Shown here piece after piece: positions 16,977 through 24,009 of a DNA stretch of 54,605 nucleotides; within the stretch, counting starts at the first letter, position 1, and each line of letters starts with the position of its first letter. Both the position numbers and the translations under genes were made by a program. Origin of the DNA: Bacteroidota bacterium (lineage in GTDB: Bacteria; Bacteroidota; Bacteroidia; Chitinophagales; Chitinophagaceae); NCBI GenBank assembly GCA_023391015.1, contig JAEWBT010000096.1:1-54605 (forward strand). Reading direction: 5' to 3'. The notes below the pieces were generated by a model, which did no database searches, was not told the origin of the DNA, and worked only from the letters and a program-made list of their open reading frames with translations.

Positions 16977-18093
16977 AGTTCTGATAATTGGCGGCGGCAT
17001 CGCCGGACTTTCAGCGGCAACGCTTTTTGCACGCGATGGGTTTTCGGTGGCTGTTTTTGAGAAAGAAAGCTACCCGCGCCATAAGGTGTGCGGCGAGTAC
17101 ATCAGCCGCGAAAGCGAGCCGTTTCTGAAGGATATTGGATTAGAGACCGAAGGGCTGCCACAGATAAACCGTTTTTTACTATCCACAACGGGCGGAAAAA
17201 CGCTTTCGGCCCAACTGCCGCTTGGTGGGTTCGGCCTCAGTCGCTACGCTTTTGACGCAGTGCTGTCGGATTGTGCAACAAGGGTAGGCGCACAGATCTT
17301 CACGCAAACCAAGGTGGAAAGCGTCTCGCGGGAAAGTGAGGACGGTTTTGAAATGTATACCACCAAAGGCGCATTTTCCGGAAAAATCGTCCTCGGTAGC
17401 TGGGGTAAGAAGAGTAATCTGGATGTGCAGTTACAGCGCTCTTTTCTCCGGAAAACCGACCCGGTTCTGGATGGCTGGGTGGGCATTAAACACCACATTT
17501 GCTACGCCGGTCATCCCGAAGACCTGATTGCGCTCCACCATTTTTCCGGCGGCTACTGCGGCATTTCGCGGGTAGAAGGAGATCGGTTGTGCCTGTGTTA
17601 CCTGGTTCGCGGTGAGGCGTTGCGGCGGGCCGGAAACAGCATTGCGCAGCTGGAAGAAACCGTTCTGGCCCGCAATCCTTTCCTGAAAACCATTTGGCGC
17701 GAGGCGGAATTTCTCTACCCCAAACCGCTGGCCATTTCCGGAATTTCCTTTCAAAAACGCAGCGCTGTAACCAGCGGAATGCTCTGCCTCGGCGACAGCG
17801 CCGGACTCATTCCACCCCTCAGCGGCAACGGCATGTCGATGGCGATGCACAGCGCAAAAATGGCGTTTGAGGCGGGCAGCGCTTTTCTAAAAGAAGAAAA
17901 ATCCCGTACTGAAATGGAAAAAACTTTCACCCAAAACTGGAATGATCATTTCCGTCGCCGGATGCACATGGGCCGCTTGTTGCAAGGGCGCTTTGGCAGC
18001 GAAGCCTTGCTAAGTCCGGTGATTTCGGTGCTCAACGCGTTGCCGTTTTTAAAACCGGCAGTGATTCGGAGTACGCACGGAAAGGCGTTTTAA
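16960..18093 (+). CDS. FAD-dependent oxidoreductase (geranylgeranyl reductase/hydroxylase-like)
   Basis: A 377-residue flavoprotein. The N-terminal dinucleotide fold is VLIIGGGIAGLSAATLFARDG, followed by FEKESYPRHKVCGEYIS, typical of the geranylgeranyl-reductase/aromatic-hydroxylase group. The second FAD contact is CLGDSAGLIPPLSGNGMSMAM near residue 280. It may hydroxylate the phenolic ring to a quinone or reduce a prenyl chain; both occur in relatives. As the last gene of the coupled cluster it likely finishes the same product. The arrangement recalls the Streptomyces srsABC phenolic-lipid operon (synthase, methyltransferase, flavoprotein hydroxylase), with UbiA added. Confidence 0.87.
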   Translation: MAQHFEVLIIGGGIAGLSAATLFARDGFSVAVFEKESYPRHKVCGEYISRESEPFLKDIGLETEGLPQINRFLLSTTGGKTLSAQLPLGGFGLSRYAFDAVLSDCATRVGAQIFTQTKVESVSRESEDGFEMYTTKGAFSGKIVLGSWGKKSNLDVQLQRSFLRKTDPVLDGWVGIKHHICYAGHPEDLIALHHFSGGYCGISRVEGDRLCLCYLVRGEALRRAGNSIAQLEETVLARNPFLKTIWREAEFLYPKPLAISGISFQKRSAVTSGMLCLGDSAGLIPPLSGNGMSMAMHSAKMAFEAGSAFLKEEKSRTEMEKTFTQNWNDHFRRRMHMGRLLQGRFGSEALLSPVISVLNALPFLKPAVIRSTHGKAF

Positions 18094-18192
18094 GAACCAG
18101 GCGCATTCTGAATTTACGGGCAACATTCCGTTGCTTTAAATGAAAAGGACGCACTGAATAGCGCGTCCCCATAATCTAAGCTATAAGTTCAA

Positions 18193-18642
18193 TCAACCTA
18201 CATTGATCTGCTGTGGTGGCACATCTACCGTATCCTTTTTTGGAAGGTTCAGGTGCAGGATGCCGTCGGCATAACGGGCCGCAATCGCGCTGGTATCAAT
18301 GCGGTCATTAAGGGTAAAAGCGCGGCGGAAAGAGCGCTGTTTAAACTCATGGCGCAGCCAGCGGCCTTCTTCGCCCGATGCCAATTCGTCGAGGTGATCA
18401 AAGGAAACCGTAAGGAGGTTGCGGTCCAGATGAATTTTAAAATCCTCTTTCTTTAGACCGGGTGCCACCAGTTGCATATCGTAGGCTATTGGCGTTTCTT
18501 TGATATTTACCGGAACATTAGCCGTGCGATCGCTCCAAACGTCATCACCGGCAATGGTGCTGACGGTTTTAGCAAAGAAATCTTCAATCAGCCCGCCAAC
18601 GGTTTTACGCTCCATACCGGAGCCGGATTTGCTTTCAAACAT
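18193..18642 (-). CDS. Small heat shock protein, Hsp20/alpha-crystallin family
   Basis: An ATP-independent holdase chaperone of 149 residues. After a variable N-terminal arm, the alpha-crystallin domain spans about residues 43-140, with YDMQLVAPGLKKEDFKIHLDRNLLTV, RHEFKQRSFRRAFTLNDRID, and the A-x-x-x-n-G-I/V-L hallmark read as ARYADGILHLNLPKK. It lies about 60 bases downstream of a second Hsp20 gene on the same strand, so both probably form a heat-inducible unit. ATG at 18642 is used. An internal ATG at codon 10 is possible. Confidence 0.92.
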   Translation of the reverse strand: MFESKSGSGMERKTVGGLIEDFFAKTVSTIAGDDVWSDRTANVPVNIKETPIAYDMQLVAPGLKKEDFKIHLDRNLLTVSFDHLDELASGEEGRWLRHEFKQRSFRRAFTLNDRIDTSAIAARYADGILHLNLPKKDTVDVPPQQINVG

Positions 18643-18703
18643 GATGCGGTGTTTTTAAAAGGTCAACAGAAAAAGAGATAATTACCGTGCCGGAAATTGG
18701 CCC

Positions 18704-19099
18704 TTACTGAACCGGAATTTCCAGGCTGGTTTGGGCTGCTTCTGCTGCTTTTGGAACAGTAATCACCAGGATGCCGTTTTCGTAGGTAGCAGCAATTTTG
18801 GAAACATCCATGTTGTCGGCCAGCTTGACGGAACGCTTGAAAGAATGCAGCTTATATTCCTGATGCAGCCATTCGGTCGTTTCCTTTTCCGGTGCTTCGT
18901 AGCTGATAAGCAAACTTTTTTCCGGACTCAGCGAGATTTTAAAGTCTTCTTTCGCACGGCCGGGTGCCATTAAGTGCAACTCATAGTTGCCATCTTTTTC
19001 GAGCACATTTACCGCAGCCAGGTTGTTTCCGGAATGGCGGCGGGCAGCGCGCGGGCTGTTGGTCAGAGCAGGGCGATAAGAAAGTTCGTGGTAAAACAT
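18704..19099 (-). CDS. Small heat shock protein, Hsp20/alpha-crystallin family (second copy)
   Basis: A 131-residue small heat shock protein. Its alpha-crystallin domain has NYELHLMAPGRAKEDFKISLSPEKSLLI, HQEYKLHSFKRSVKLADNMD, and the hallmark ATYENGILVITVPK. It is clearly paralogous to the next gene but has a shorter N-terminal arm. It is promoter-proximal in the pair. The 5' region carries an inverted repeat at 19110-19137 and a second one at 19158-19172, which may be operators of a stress regulator or an RNA thermosensor-like fold. No HrcA-type CIRCE sequence was recognised. Confidence 0.92.
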   Translation of the reverse strand: MFYHELSYRPALTNSPRAARRHSGNNLAAVNVLEKDGNYELHLMAPGRAKEDFKISLSPEKSLLISYEAPEKETTEWLHQEYKLHSFKRSVKLADNMDVSKIAATYENGILVITVPKAAEAAQTSLEIPVQ

Positions 19100-19109
19100 A
19101 GTTGAAAAT

Positions 19110-19137
19110 GGTTTTGTACTCCAAGTATTACAAAACC
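19110..19137. promoter_or_regulatory. Inverted repeat upstream of the Hsp20 pair
   Basis: GGTTTTGTA at 19110-19118 and TACAAAACC at 19129-19137 form a perfect 9-bp dyad with a 10-base spacer, starting 11 bases before the Hsp20 start codon. Further out, GCGACA-AAA-TGTCGC at 19158-19172 forms a second dyad. They could be an operator pair or a 5' leader hairpin. Confidence 0.5.
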
Positions 19138-19210
19138 AATTCCACCATCACTTTTTTGCGACAAAATGTCGCTTGGGTGGCTCCTTGTGTGTCAATATGG
19201 CTTTTAAAGC

Positions 19211-19248
19211 ACTATGCCTGTCCACTTTATAAAGTGGACAGGCATAGT
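19211..19248. terminator. Perfect 38-nt palindrome downstream of rfbC
   Basis: The stretch starts ACTATGCCTGTCCAC, is centred on TTTATAAA, and is perfectly self-complementary over 38 bases. It lies just after the rfbC stop codon (minus strand) and before the Hsp20 control region, and is followed by a TTTCCGGAAA. A terminator role is likely. Confidence 0.7.
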
Positions 19249-19267
19249 ATTTCCGGAAATTTGGGGC

Positions 19268-19819
19268 TTATAGTAAGATAGGATTCTCCCGAAGCAGGGG
19301 CTGCACCAGGTCTTTTTCCGAAACAAGAGCGTTGCGAAGGTCAATTTTCCAGTCAATATTTAACTCCGGATCATCGTAGCGCACACCGCCTTCACTCATT
19401 TTGTGGTAGGCATTGTCGCATTTGTAAAGCACTTCGGCGGTTTCAGAAAGCACCGCGTAGCCATGCGCAAAGCCGCGCGGCACCAAAAACTGCAACTTGT
19501 TTTCGGCGCTCAGTTCCACGCCATACCAGCGACCATATGTTTTGCTGTCTTTGCGCAAATCCACAGCCACATCCCAGATAGATCCTTCCAAAACCCGCAG
19601 CAATTTTGTTTGGGCGTAAGGGGCTTTCTGGAAGTGTAGTCCGCGCAGTACATTCCGGGTAGAGCGTGCCTGATTGTCCTGAATAAAAGGAATTTGGTGA
19701 CCGGTTTCTTCCCAGAAAACTTTTTCATTGAAGCTTTCAAAGAAATAGCCCCGGTCGTCGTGAAAAACACGTGGTTCTAGGATTAGCAAGCCTTCAATAG
19801 GCGTTTGCGTTACTTTCAT
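19268..19819 (-). CDS. rfbC: dTDP-4-dehydrorhamnose 3,5-epimerase
   Basis: The 183-residue cupin enzyme epimerises dTDP-4-keto-6-deoxyglucose at C3 and C5 in dTDP-L-rhamnose synthesis. Family blocks are LEPRVFHDDRGYFFESFN, FIQDNQARSTRNVLRGLHFQ, with the catalytic His in RGLHFQ, GSIWDVAVDLRKDSKTYGRW, and VPRGFAHGYAVLSE. Length is normal. The start lies one base after the stop codon of the sugar aminotransferase, so the two genes are tightly linked. Other rhamnose genes (rfbA, B, D) are not in the window. With the aminotransferase it might instead act on a related keto-sugar. Confidence 0.93.
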   Translation of the reverse strand: MKVTQTPIEGLLILEPRVFHDDRGYFFESFNEKVFWEETGHQIPFIQDNQARSTRNVLRGLHFQKAPYAQTKLLRVLEGSIWDVAVDLRKDSKTYGRWYGVELSAENKLQFLVPRGFAHGYAVLSETAEVLYKCDNAYHKMSEGGVRYDDPELNIDWKIDLRNALVSEKDLVQPLLRENPILL

Positions 19820-19820
19820 T

Positions 19821-20969
19821 TTAAGATTGTTGCTGCGCCAAATGGGCTACAACCTCGTTTACAGTAGTGGTAATGAGTTTGATTTCTGTGTTGCTCAGCT
19901 CGGTATGAATGGGCAGGGAAAGCACACATTTGTTGAGTGCGTCGGTTACCGGCAAAGTGGCATCCGCGCTGGCGAATTGCCGGAGCATGTCTTGCTTGTG
20001 ACTGGGAACGGGGTAATAAATCATGTTGGGAATGCCGCGCTCCGTCAGCGCAGCCGAAACCGCATCTCGATCCACGCCTTGAAGCTTCAAAGTGTATTGG
20101 TGGAAAACATGCGTCGAGTAGGGCGCACGTACCGGCGTCTGGATGTGTTTATTTCCGGAAAATGCTGCATCGTAAGCATCTGCCGCCGCACGGCGCGCAT
20201 CATTATAACCGTCCAGATGAGGCAGTTTCACGCGTAAAATGGCCGCTTGGATAGAATCCAGTCGGCTGTTGCAGCCTACTATTTCATGGTAATAGCGCAC
20301 CTTTTGACCATGGTTGGCAATCATGCGCAGCTTTTCGGCCAGCGTATCGTCGTTGGTAAACATTGCCCCGCCGTCGCCGTAGCAACCCAGGTTTTTGGAC
20401 GGGAAAAACGACGTGCAGCCAATCGTACCCATTGCGCCTGTTTTGGCTACGCGGCCATCCGGAAACGTATAATCTGCGCCAATGGCCTGCGCATTGTCTT
20501 CAATCACCGGCAGGTTGTGCTCGGCGGCCAATTTTAAAAGCGGTGCCATATCCACACTCTGGCCGTAGAGGTGCACCGGGATAATCGCTTTCGTTTTCGG
20601 TGTAATCGCCGTCCGCACACTTTCCAGATCCATCGTGAAGGTTTCGGCATCCACATCCACAAAAACCGGTGTCAGGCCAAGCAGCGCCACTACTTCTACC
20701 GTTGCGATGTAGGTAAAAGAAGGTGTAATCACTTCATCGCCTGGCTTTAAGTCCAACGCCATTAAAGCAATCTGCAACGCGTCAGTGCCATTGGCGCAGG
20801 GAATCACATGTTTCACGCCTAGGTATTGCGCCAGTTCGCCGGCAAACGCACCAACATCCGGTCCGTTGATAAAAGCAGTGGTGTCAATTACGGTCTGAAT
20901 AGCCGCGTCTACTTCGGCTTTGATGTGGAGGTACTGGCGGTGCAGGTCCACCATTTGTAGTTTTTGCAT
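19821..20969 (-). CDS. DegT/DnrJ/EryC1/StrS family sugar aminotransferase
   Basis: PLP-dependent enzyme of 382 residues that converts a nucleotide-linked keto-sugar to an amino sugar. Blocks: FINGPDVGAFAGELAQYLG, CANGTDALQIALMALDLKPGDEVITPSFTYIAT, the PLP-phosphate contact, VIEDNAQAIGADY, and FFPSKNLGCYGDGGAM, with the Schiff-base Lys in SKNLG. ATG at 20969 is used rather than a TTG two codons earlier. It is the first gene of a two-gene unit with rfbC, one base apart, so the pair likely makes a deoxyamino sugar for the cell-surface polysaccharide. The exact sugar is unknown. Confidence 0.92.
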   Translation of the reverse strand: MQKLQMVDLHRQYLHIKAEVDAAIQTVIDTTAFINGPDVGAFAGELAQYLGVKHVIPCANGTDALQIALMALDLKPGDEVITPSFTYIATVEVVALLGLTPVFVDVDAETFTMDLESVRTAITPKTKAIIPVHLYGQSVDMAPLLKLAAEHNLPVIEDNAQAIGADYTFPDGRVAKTGAMGTIGCTSFFPSKNLGCYGDGGAMFTNDDTLAEKLRMIANHGQKVRYYHEIVGCNSRLDSIQAAILRVKLPHLDGYNDARRAAADAYDAAFSGNKHIQTPVRAPYSTHVFHQYTLKLQGVDRDAVSAALTERGIPNMIYYPVPSHKQDMLRQFASADATLPVTDALNKCVLSLPIHTELSNTEIKLITTTVNEVVAHLAQQQS

Positions 20970-20994
20970 GGGCAAATTTTCCGGAAAAGTGGCG

Positions 20995-21002
20995 CAAAAG
21001 TA
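20995..21002 (-). promoter_or_regulatory. -7 box for the aminotransferase-rfbC unit
   Basis: Read on the minus strand the sequence is TACTTTTG, an exact TANNTTTG match ending 25 bases before the ATG at 20969. A TATCTTTG on the plus strand at 21017-21024 and a TACTTTTG at 21068-21075 could serve the divergent barrel-protein gene. Confidence 0.5.
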
Positions 21003-21079
21003 CGATAACCTACCGGTATCTTTGGGCTGTTTGCGTTTTGGTTTTTTCCGGAAACAGTGTTCATCAATACTTTTGGGGC

Positions 21080-21850
21080 ATGCAAAAAGCTCTGGCGTTT
21101 TTATTGTTGTTGATAATCCCTTTCGCAGCCTTTTCCCAACAAGACGAAGATTTGTTTGGTCCTTTGGGCGGCACTGCTACCAAACAAGGCTTCCTCATTG
21201 GGGCACAGGGTGGCTATGATGTGCCGTTTGGCGATATGGCCAAGGGTTTTGGGCCTTCCTGGCGCGTGGGCGGCTCGCTGCAATACCGGCTTCAAAACAA
21301 CTGGCAGTTTGGGGTAAAAGGCGATTTCCTGTTTGGAACCGACCTGCGCGACGACAGCCTGCTGTGGAATATCAAAGATGCTTCCGGCTTTTATATCAAC
21401 GACAATGGCCGCCGCTCGGGCATGGAAATCGCCGAAAGAGGGTATATGCTGGCCCTCACCGCCGGTAAAATGTTTCCTTTCTCAAAAGCTTATCCCAACC
21501 GTGGCCTGCTGGTGCAGCTCACCGCCGGTTTTATGCAGCACAAGGTTTTTTATTTCAATCTGCAAGACTATTTTTCTCAGTTGCGGGATGACTATAAAAA
21601 AGGCTATGACCGGCTCACTAACGGCGTTTTCTTAGAGCCTTATGTTGCTTACCAGCATTTTTCGGAAAGCGGATTGGTGAATTTTCACGTGGGCGTGGGC
21701 GCTACCCTGGGCTTCACCGCCGGGCGCCGCGATTGGCAGTTCGATCTGTCACGACCGTACAAAGATTCCCGTTTCGATGGCCTTTTCGGCATTCGGGCTG
21801 GTTGGTATTTCGCCATCTACAAAAAGCGCAGCGAGGATATTTTTTATTAA
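21080..21850 (+). CDS. Outer-membrane beta-barrel protein
   Basis: A 256-residue protein with a clear Sec signal peptide, MQKALAFLLLLIIPFAAFSQ, cleaved near residue 20. The mature part is made of alternating aromatic and small residues with many Gly, Tyr and Phe (for example GFLIGAQGGYDVPFGDMAKG and LVNFHVGVGATLGFTAG) and ends in a hydrophobic strand GIRAGWYFAIY. This fits an outer-membrane beta-barrel. No specific family is recognised and no function is assigned. ATG at 21080 is chosen because it begins the signal peptide. An exact TACTTTTG box ends four bases before it. Confidence 0.8.
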   Translation: MQKALAFLLLLIIPFAAFSQQDEDLFGPLGGTATKQGFLIGAQGGYDVPFGDMAKGFGPSWRVGGSLQYRLQNNWQFGVKGDFLFGTDLRDDSLLWNIKDASGFYINDNGRRSGMEIAERGYMLALTAGKMFPFSKAYPNRGLLVQLTAGFMQHKVFYFNLQDYFSQLRDDYKKGYDRLTNGVFLEPYVAYQHFSESGLVNFHVGVGATLGFTAGRRDWQFDLSRPYKDSRFDGLFGIRAGWYFAIYKKRSEDIFY

Positions 21851-21860
21851 TAACGGCCTC

Positions 21861-21921
21861 GTAGAGACGGCCCGACCCGGGCGTCTCTGCTGTTAACAGG
21901 AACGCGCTGCCCGGCGCGTTC
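21861..21921. repeat. Two hairpins including a GTAGAGAC-family palindrome
   Basis: GTAGAGACGG...GCGTCTCTGC at 21861-21890 is an imperfect palindrome of the same family as at 9269. GAACGCGC / GCGCGTTC at 21900-21921 forms a second stem. They lie after the barrel gene and before kdtA and may end transcription. Confidence 0.7.
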
Positions 21922-21953
21922 TCGATTTAAAATCGCCGCGCGTTTTTCTTTCT

Positions 21954-23204
21954 GTGAATATTCTCTACAACACCGCTCTTGTTGCCTACCGCGCCGCTGC
22001 CCACCTGATCGCACCGTTTTCGCCGAAAGCAGCCAGGTTTGTAGCCGGTCGGAAAGGACTTGTAGCGCAAATAGAAAACACTTTTAAAGAAGAAATCCGT
22101 CCGGTCATCTGGCTGCACTGCGCGTCGCTCGGCGAGTTTGAACAAGGCCGCCCCGTGCTGGAAGCCTTGCGGGAAAAACATCCGGATCATGCGTTCTTGC
22201 TCACCTTTTTTTCGCCTTCCGGCTATGAGGTTCGCAAGGATTACGCCGGTGCCGATTACGTTTTTTACCTGCCCCATGACACTCCGGAAAACGCCCGTCG
22301 GTTTGTGGCTGCGGTGAAGCCGGTGCTGGCTTTGATGGTGAAGTATGACCTATGGCTGTATTACCTGCAAGCGCTTCAGGTTTCCGGAATTCCGGTGGTT
22401 CTTTTTGCGGCGCGGTTCACCCCGAAGCAAGGATATTTTAAATGGTATGGCGGCGTGCAGCGGAAAATGCTACGGTTGCTTTCCCACATCTTTGTGCAGG
22501 ACGAAGATTCCCGGAAATTGCTTTTCCAAAATGGCTGCTCAAACGTTTCCGTTGCCGGTGATACCCGCTTCGATCGCGTGGCCGAAGCCGCTGCCGGCGC
22601 GGTTGAAATTCCGGAAATCCAGCGGTTTTCCGGTGGGGCACCGCTTCTGATTGCGGGCAGCACCTGGCCGCAGGATGAGGTGCTGCTGGCAGCGGTTTGG
22701 GGCGAAATTTCCGGAAAATGGAAGCTGGTCATCGTGCCGCATGAGGTCGGGGAAAGCCATCTTCAAAAAATAGAAAGTCTTTTTGTGGGAAAAATCACGC
22801 GCTGGACTAAGGGTGTCCATCCGGAATCTCCAGTGCTTTTGGTAGATACCGTCGGGATGTTGCTGCAACTCTATCAATCGGCGGCGATTGCCTATGTGGG
22901 TGGTGGGTTCGGAAAAGCCGGTATTCACAATGTTCTGGAACCCGCAGCCATGGGCGCACCAGTGCTTCACGGCCCCATATTTCATCAATTTCTGGAAGCG
23001 CAGGGATTGATAGATGCCGGTGGGGCAGGGGTGATACATGATACAGATTCTCTAAAAAAAGCCCTGAATTTCTGGATGGAAAAGGAGACCGAGCGGATAG
23101 CAGCAGGTGAAAAAGCTGCCCGGTTTGTGCAGAAGAATACCGGCGCTACGAAAACGATTGTTTCTTTTCTGGAAAAGGAATTTTTAAAGCAGAAGAAGAG
23201 CTAA
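21954..23204 (+). CDS. kdtA: 3-deoxy-D-manno-octulosonic acid (Kdo) transferase
   Basis: Inner-membrane-associated glycosyltransferase (family GT30, GT-B fold) that adds Kdo from CMP-Kdo to lipid IVA. The 416-residue product has an N-terminal membrane helix, then IWLHCASLGEFEQGRPVLEAL, with the catalytic Glu in SLGEFEQ, FFSPSGYEVRK, FLPHDTPENARRFV, and in the C-terminal half YVGGGFGKAGIHNVLEPAAMGAPVLHGP, the nucleotide-sugar site. Start is GTG at 21954, read as MNILYNTALVAYR. Length is normal. It is apparently transcribed alone, followed after about 150 bases by tdk. Confidence 0.95.
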   Translation: MNILYNTALVAYRAAAHLIAPFSPKAARFVAGRKGLVAQIENTFKEEIRPVIWLHCASLGEFEQGRPVLEALREKHPDHAFLLTFFSPSGYEVRKDYAGADYVFYLPHDTPENARRFVAAVKPVLALMVKYDLWLYYLQALQVSGIPVVLFAARFTPKQGYFKWYGGVQRKMLRLLSHIFVQDEDSRKLLFQNGCSNVSVAGDTRFDRVAEAAAGAVEIPEIQRFSGGAPLLIAGSTWPQDEVLLAAVWGEISGKWKLVIVPHEVGESHLQKIESLFVGKITRWTKGVHPESPVLLVDTVGMLLQLYQSAAIAYVGGGFGKAGIHNVLEPAAMGAPVLHGPIFHQFLEAQGLIDAGGAGVIHDTDSLKKALNFWMEKETERIAAGEKAARFVQKNTGATKTIVSFLEKEFLKQKKS

Positions 23205-23302
23205 AATGCAATTTGTGGCACTCCGGAAACTCTTCTGTGAGGATGATAAAAAAGTGGGGGAACAAGGGTATTCTGTGTGCGGCTTTCACCCCAATGATCC
23301 AC

Positions 23303-23322
23303 AGACGATGCATGCATCGTCT
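23303..23322. repeat. Palindrome of the GTAGAGAC/GTCTCTAC family
   Basis: A perfect 20-nt palindrome centred on ATGCAT runs into TCTACG on the right, giving the GTCTCTAC arm seen at 9269. The left GTAG arm is degenerate. It lies between kdtA and tdk. Confidence 0.65.
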
Positions 23323-23354
23323 CTACGAATCCCTAACTCCTTTACTTTCGCCAC

Positions 23355-23921
23355 ATGTTTCGCGAGCGCAATTTGATTTCTGAAAAAGGCGGGTGGATAG
23401 AAGTGATTTGCGGCAGTATGTTTTCCGGAAAAACCGAAGAACTGATTCGCCGCCTGCGTCGCGCCGAGATTGCGCGGCTGCCGGTGCAGGTTTTTAAGCC
23501 CGCCGCCGATGTGCGCTACAGTCAAGGGGAAGTAGTATCGCATAATGCTGGAAAATGGACCTCCCAGCCCGTGCATAAGGCGCCCGAAATCCTTCAAAAA
23601 GCAACGTCCGGCGCAGTCGTGGGCATCGACGAAGCCCAATTTTTTGACGACGGTCTTCCGGAAGTCGCGGTGGAACTGGCCCGGCGCGGTTGTCGCGTCA
23701 TCATTGCCGGTCTGGACATGGATTTTTCCGGAAAACCCTTTGGCCCCATGCCGCAGTTGTTGGCCGTGGCGGAATATATCACCAAGCTGCACGCTATTTG
23801 CGTGAAATGCGGCGGACTTGCAGCTTTCTCATTCCGGAAAAATACCGCTACTGACACCCTACAACTGGGCGCCGGTGAAAGCTACGAACCCCGCTGCCGC
23901 CATTGCTATGAAGAAGGGTAG
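23355..23921 (+). CDS. tdk: Thymidine kinase
   Basis: Type II (tetrameric, TK1-like) thymidine kinase of 188 residues that phosphorylates thymidine to dTMP in salvage. P-loop: CGSMFSGKTEELIRR; Walker B: VVGIDEAQFF; catalytic and lasso regions follow in AGLDMDFSGKPFGPM. A zinc-binding set is formed by CVKCG and the C-terminal CRHC. The DNA encoding FSGK in the P-loop is one of the TTTCCGGAAA copies (23423), and a second copy encodes FSGK at 23726. A TACTTTCG box ends four bases before the ATG. Confidence 0.97.
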   Translation: MFRERNLISEKGGWIEVICGSMFSGKTEELIRRLRRAEIARLPVQVFKPAADVRYSQGEVVSHNAGKWTSQPVHKAPEILQKATSGAVVGIDEAQFFDDGLPEVAVELARRGCRVIIAGLDMDFSGKPFGPMPQLLAVAEYITKLHAICVKCGGLAAFSFRKNTATDTLQLGAGESYEPRCRHCYEEG

Positions 23922-24009
23922 AGGTTGGTGCGACTTGACAAGTCCACAGATAAATTGAATGATAGAGTTGTCAAGTCTAAAAGAGCAAATCCCGCCTACT
24001 TTTGCTTTT

